Assembly (NCBI RefSeq): GCF_963576545.1
Contig: NC_083647.1
Coordinates: 1,395,507-1,459,506 of the forward strand
DNA from: Limanda limanda
Taxonomy: Eukaryota > Chordata > Actinopteri > Pleuronectiformes > Pleuronectidae
Reading direction: 5' to 3'
DNA length: 64,000 nt
Part shown: positions 59,710-64,000 of the stretch, piece after piece
Position numbering within the stretch: the first letter of the stretch is position 1
Layout: every line of letters starts with the position of its first letter
Position numbers and translations under genes: made by a program
The notes under the pieces: generated by a model
Databases searched by the model: none
What the model was told of the DNA's origin: nothing
What the model saw: only the letters and a program-made list of their open reading frames with translations

Positions 59710-61857
59710 CAGAGGTGTGGACTCGAGTCACATGACTTGGACTCGAGTCAGACTCGAGTCATGAATTTGATGACTTTAGACTCGACTTGACAAAATGTAA
59801 AGAGACTTGCAACTCGACTTGGACTTGGACATCAATGACTCGTGACTTCACTTGGACTTGAGCCTTTTGACTTGCTCCTTTCCCCAAAACCCAAAGATTA
59901 AAGTATGTTATTAAGGAACGCTCTGTTTCTTTCATTGTGTATGTGTGCGTCAGGGGTGTAAAGTAACGAAAGGCAAGGCAATTCTCACCGCAGTGGTAGA
60001 TGCTGCAAAGAGTGGATGACGTTCCCTAACGTGCACATTCAACATATGAAAACTGATCGTAAAGTTCACTGCTTGCGAAAAATATGCGCGACATGCACAA
60101 CACTGCACAGGGATCCACTGCGGAGGGGCTGCAGAGCCGCGGGCTGCAGACCCCTGGCTACGGCGAAAGAGCAATTTGTTTGTTTGTTTACTGCTCCGCC
60201 GTTAAAGACTGCGGACGTCAAAACATTAGTTCGGCTATAATATTAGATCCGCCTCGCATTTTCTCCTCCCGGTCGCCAGCCTGTTATGCCTCCGCGCCGC
60301 ACCGGAGGGGCGCACCATACAGAGAGTCACTGCGCTACACAGGGGCGGTCCTAGCATATTTGGCGCTCTATGCAAGAGCCCCCCCCCTCAACAAAAAAAA
60401 GTTGAAAAACGGAATTGCAACTTTCAGACGGTATTTTTGCCCTTTAAGACTGCATTTCTTTTCAAATAAACACAACAACGATCACAACAACATGGTGCAA
60501 GCATTCGTTTTAGACAGCGTCTCTCCTCAGGAGAAGGAAAACATTACGTAACGTTTCAGCTTGACCTCAGATAATATGAACGTGTTTACCGTTCAAATTC
60601 ATTATTTGTCATTAAGTTGCGTTTAGTTCAATGTTCTCATAAAAATGAACGTGTTCAATGAACGCGTTCTTTTGAACTCGTTCAAGGGACTCTTACCTTT
60701 GTTGCATTTTTACACTTTTTTTGGATAAGGTTAAATTGGTATTAATAAGGTAATGACACTCTAAAATGCAAGACAGACCCACCAGGAGTAAAAACAAACA
60801 ATTATTTCACTCTCATAATATTTAGTGAAAACTTCAACCAATAAAATTCTTCGGACCGAAGGACCTTATTGGCCGACAGACCTGTCTGTTTGCTGCATGG
60901 ACATGCAGGTTTTCCGTCTGCTTCTTGTGGCGCATTCGGGCCCGCGTCATCAACTTACCGGTGCTTCTGAATCCGAATCCATTGCTTTGGTAAACAAAAA
61001 CTCACGTGCGTGCGCGGAGGCAGTAGGTTGAAGTCTGATTGTAAATAAAGTTTCTTCAAAAAAACACCGCGGATGGGAACGAGGGGGTGGGGCATTGGAG
61101 GAAGGCGGGATGATTTGAATGTGCTGTAATTCTCAAATGCAACAAAGGTAAGAGTCCCTTTCATGCACAACACTGCCTGAAACTCAATAGCCTACTGGCA
61201 TACCTGCCTCAGCCACCTGCGGGTGACTCTTCAGCTGTGCTGGATTGCTGTTCAATGCAAAGTGAGCCCAGATGAGCTCTACTCACCTTGAGAATAAGCT
61301 GCTGCTCAAACTCAACAAGATGTTTGTAGACTAGTGCTCGAAAGGTGGACCAAAGTTTAACCAAAAGTTTAAATATTCAGTGGGGCAGCGGCATTTTAAC
61401 TTTTTATTTTAGTTGTCATGTGGTTCATGTCTTGACATGTACTCCCAAAAGTTCTTAAATGTTGTGTTGACATGTTAAATGTTTAATGTTTGACATGTTT
61501 AATGTCATTGCACTTAAATTTGTAAAGATCTCCTTTAATTAAAAAATAACTGTTTTTGGATTGGATTTATGAGCCGTTGTCCTTTTTTGCACTGCATAGG
61601 AGCGGCTCCCACAAGTTTTAATAAAGAAATACAGATTTTAAAAGCATACATGATCTGTGTAAATATATTAGTACTCGAACTTGAAAGGACTCGAAACTCA
61701 AACTGCAGGACTTGGACTTGACTTGAGACTTGTCAGTCTTGACTTTGGACTTGACTCTGGACTTGCCTGTCTTGACTTGGGACTTGACTCGGGACTTGAG
61801 GGCATAGACTTGAGACTTACTTGGAACTTGCAAACAAATTACTTGGTCCCACCTCTG
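59710..61857. mobile_element. 2.1-kb hAT-type non-autonomous element in L1 ORF1
   Basis: Perfect 8-bp duplication CTGTATGC at 59702-59709 and 61858-61865. Ends are CAGAGGTGTGGACTCGAGTC and, as reverse complement, CAGAGGTGGGACCAAGTAAT. Subterminal regions are full of GACTTG/ACTCGAGTC words (59725-59880 and 61670-61840), a signature of a common fish hAT group. No transposase. The interior contains pieces of other elements (CAGGGGTGTAAAGTAACG at 59952, CAGGGGCGGTCCTAGC at 60342) and an inverted 25-mer pair. Confidence 0.9.
60684..61164. repeat. Inverted repeat inside the hAT element
   Basis: AGGGACTCTTACCTTTGTTG at 60685 recurs inverted near 61138-61162 (CAACAAAGGTAAGAGTCCCT). With GAACGCGTTCTTTTGAACTC just before the left arm, this looks like a further nested element whose outer end is not resolved. 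Confidence 0.55.
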
Positions 61858-61968
61858 CTGTATGCTATGCTGTTCCCGGCTACTCTCCAGATGACACACG
61901 GAGGCTCCAAAAAGAGGTTTTTCACCCCGGAGGAGGTACGTGCTTTCGTTGAATCTCTGCCTGGATGA

Positions 61969-62340
61969 TAACTTTGCGGACAGCCGTAGTTCTTCCACTC
62001 AGGCTGGCAGATCATGCTCTTTTTGTTTTCTAGATGTCGCTTTCTCTTGAACACTCTGAACATTATGAGCACAATGAACGTTTCTTAACCGAGTGGCGCG
62101 GCTGCTCTTAACGTGAATATCGCGTTTCCACCTTATTTCGCTCTCCCTCGTATGGAGGACTTTTTTCTTTTTTTTGGCGTGCTTTTCATCGTGTGCCGTC
62201 GGTGCGCTCTTGGTGAGAAAGCCGTTTGTATGTTGAACAGTCCCTGTTTATTCGGGGAACGACCCTCAGTTTGTTTTTCTTTGTTGTATATTTGTTATGC
62301 TTTGTTGCTATGTTTAGTGTAGTTCATGTGTCTAGCTCAG
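61969..62340 (+). mobile_element. L1 spacer after ORF1
   Basis: Non-coding, continuous with the L1 ORF1 above, and probably the ORF1-ORF2 spacer. It ends where piggyBac-related sequence starts; the junction carries no recognised TTAA duplication. Confidence 0.45.
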
Positions 62341-62423
62341 GACATGACATGTATATAGGATTTTTGTGGAGGTATCAATGTGTCTCTATTCCTGCCAAGT
62401 GTGACAGTCCTGTGCATCCGATA

Positions 62424-64000
62424 ATGAGCCTGTTCTCCTTGGATTCCTCCTCTGAGCCTGAAGAGGACGGACAACCAGATGGAGTAGCAGACCGGGTAGA
62501 AGACAGAGACAACTTTGAGGATGACCACATGGTTGAGGAGTCTGCAGACTTCCCATCGTTGGCTGAAGACGAAGCAGGGGGAGGCCAGAGCTGCACCACC
62601 GACCCCACCGACCCCACCGGACCTGTGGAAAGAGAGACATTCAACTAAAAAAACGGGGAAATAATATGGGCATCCCAGGCGTATGGCTGAGATGCAGCTG
62701 TTGATGCAGCGCTAAGCGGGGTCTCTCCGGGCCCCACGATGCACGCAAAGTCCCACGCCTGTGACATAGGCTCGACGTTCCTCCTGTTCATCACGCCGAC
62801 GATAGAGAACATCATACTGGAGATGACGAACCTGGAGGGTCGTCGAAAATATGGTGACGAATGGAGAGGGATGGATGAGACCAATCTGCGTGCCTACATA
62901 GGGCTGCTGATCTTAGCGGGCGTGTACAGGTCACGAGGCGAGGCCTCCACCAGCCTGTGGCACCCCGAAAACGGCCGGGTGATATTTCGTGCCACGATGC
63001 CCCTGAAATTATTCCACACCTACTCCAGACTGCTGCGCTTTGACGACCGCGAGACGCGACGCCGGAGACGAGCCACCGACAAATTGGCAGCAGTGCGCGA
63101 AGTCTGGGACGCCTGGGTGGAGCGGCTACTGTGTCTATACAACCTGGGGCCCGAAGTGACTGTGGATGAGCAACTAGTTGCGTTCAGAGGTAAGTTATTT
63201 TTATAATTATTATATACAGCTATGTATATATTATATATATACATAGCTGCTGGCTGCTAGTCCTCGTCCTCATCTCCTCTTCGTCTTCTCCTTCTTCATA
63301 GGCCGGTGTCTTTTCCGTCAGTACATGCCGAGCAAGCCGGCCAAATACGGGATCAAGTCGTGGGTTGCATGCGATGCAAAATCCAGCTACGCTTGGAACA
63401 TGCAAGTGTACACCGGAAAGCCAAGCAGCGGACGCCCAGAACGGAACTTGGGGTTGCGGGTCGTGCTTGATCTAACGGAGGGACTGAACGGTCGGAACCT
63501 CACCTGTGACAATTTCTTCACCTCCTACGAACTCGCACGGCAGCTGCTGGAGAGGAAGATCACCGTGGTCGGCACAGTTTGGAAGAACAAGCCCGAGCTC
63601 CGATCCAGCTGCTCACGGTCAGGGGAAGAGAGCTGTTCTCATCCAGGTTTGCATTTACGCCCACCACCACTCTGGTGTCTTACATTCCCAAAAAAAACAG
63701 GAACGTGTTGCTACTGAGCATGCTGCACACCAGTGCCGACATCAGCGACCGACCAGACGGGAAACCGGTCATCGTAATGGACTACAACCGCAGCAAAGGT
63801 GGCGTCGACAACCTAGAGTAGGTCATAGGTACATACAGCTGCAGGAGGATGACGGCGCGCTGGCCGATGGTTGTCTTCCACAACATTATCGACGTCTCCT
63901 CCTACAACGCCTTTGTGATATGGAGAGAACTCAACCCAGACTGGATGATTGGAAAGCTGTACAAACGGAGGGTGTTCCTAGAGCAGCTGGGAAAAGCTCT
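62424..64000 (+). pseudogene. piggyBac-type transposase (PGBD4-like), decayed, runs off the window
   Basis: Starts at MSLFSLDSSSEPEEDGQ with an acidic N-terminus. It then has KNGEIIWAS, PTIENIILEMTNLEGRRKYG, ETNLRAYIGLLILAGVYRSR and FRATMPLKLFHTYSRLLRFD, then the catalytic region: VTVDEQLVAFRG, GRCLFRQYMPSKPAKYGIKS, LTCDNFFTSYELARQLLERK, NRSKGGVDNLE, and SCRRMTARWPMVVFHNIID. The three DDE-type Asp residues (VDEQL, CDNFF, GVDNL) are present. A 112-bp intron (63190-63301, GTAAGT...TCATAG) joins in phase. Damage: stops at 62646 and about 62687, a frameshift near 63600 and a stop just after GVDNLE (about 63821). The C-terminal cysteine-rich domain lies beyond 64000. Not functional as read. Confidence 0.88.

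Larger units (their letters stand above)
58967..61968 (+). pseudogene. L1-type ORF1 split by a hAT insertion
   Basis: The first part, 58967-59709, starts at MGRTRGTKDKRD. It has a charged N-terminus, a coiled coil (~residues 50-115, heptads around IQAASERLDEAEATILAVE), then the RRM-like L1 ORF1 domain: NYSRRLNIRVVGLAEG, ESWLPRVL, ESAHRSLASKPDPNRRPRLL and FYSDFSPTVMKKRKAY. The end of the frame resumes in phase at 61866 and stops at 61968 (GGSKKRFFTPEEVRAFVESL). An upstream ATG at 58928 is possible; 58967 is preferred because L1 ORF1 proteins often start MG-. ORF1 binds RNA as a nucleic-acid chaperone. ORF2 (endonuclease/RT) is absent from the window. Confidence 0.85.

Overview
The window is nuclear DNA from a teleost fish, most likely a percomorph. 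The evidence is one intron-containing vertebrate gene surrounded by fish-type repeats: tRNA-derived SINEs, CR1/L2-group and L1 LINEs, hAT, PIF/Harbinger, piggyBac and integrase-type DNA transposons, and long (GT)n, (AC)n and (CT)n microsatellites. No prokaryotic feature, CRISPR array, tRNA gene or intact rRNA gene was seen.

Layout. 1-13157: an array of about six large composite repeat units. It contains three blocks of a 120-bp tandem repeat, 16 exact copies of a canonical CTCF-type motif all on the + strand, and one 5'-truncated LINE. 13158-33720: gene-free DNA with SINE pieces, inverted-repeat elements, a nest of three DNA elements at 23.6-26.3 kb (one carrying a piece of 18S rRNA sequence), a 1.5-kb hAT element with a partial transposase, a second truncated LINE, and two high-complexity blocks that could be conserved non-coding elements. 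33721-47011, minus strand: the one complete host gene, isthmin-2-like (ism2). Its six exons join in phase into a 460-residue secreted protein with a signal peptide, a thrombospondin type-1 repeat and an AMOP domain. 47012-51274: promoter side and AT-rich intergenic DNA.

51275-57770: a 6.5-kb transposon with 165-205 bp terminal inverted repeats. It carries a broken HECT-like (G2E3-like) gene and, on the other strand, remnants of an integrase-core transposase. A decayed PIF/Harbinger element sits inside it, and a 1.0-kb element sits inside that. 57771-64000: an L1-type ORF1 split by a 2.1-kb hAT element with a perfect 8-bp target duplication, followed by a decayed intron-containing piggyBac transposase that runs off the window end.

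The host gene should be functional as read. The transposase genes are all damaged, so the elements look immobile unless helped in trans. The most unusual items are the transposon pairing a HECT-like gene with an integrase-type transposase, and the repeat array that concentrates same-orientation CTCF-type motifs.
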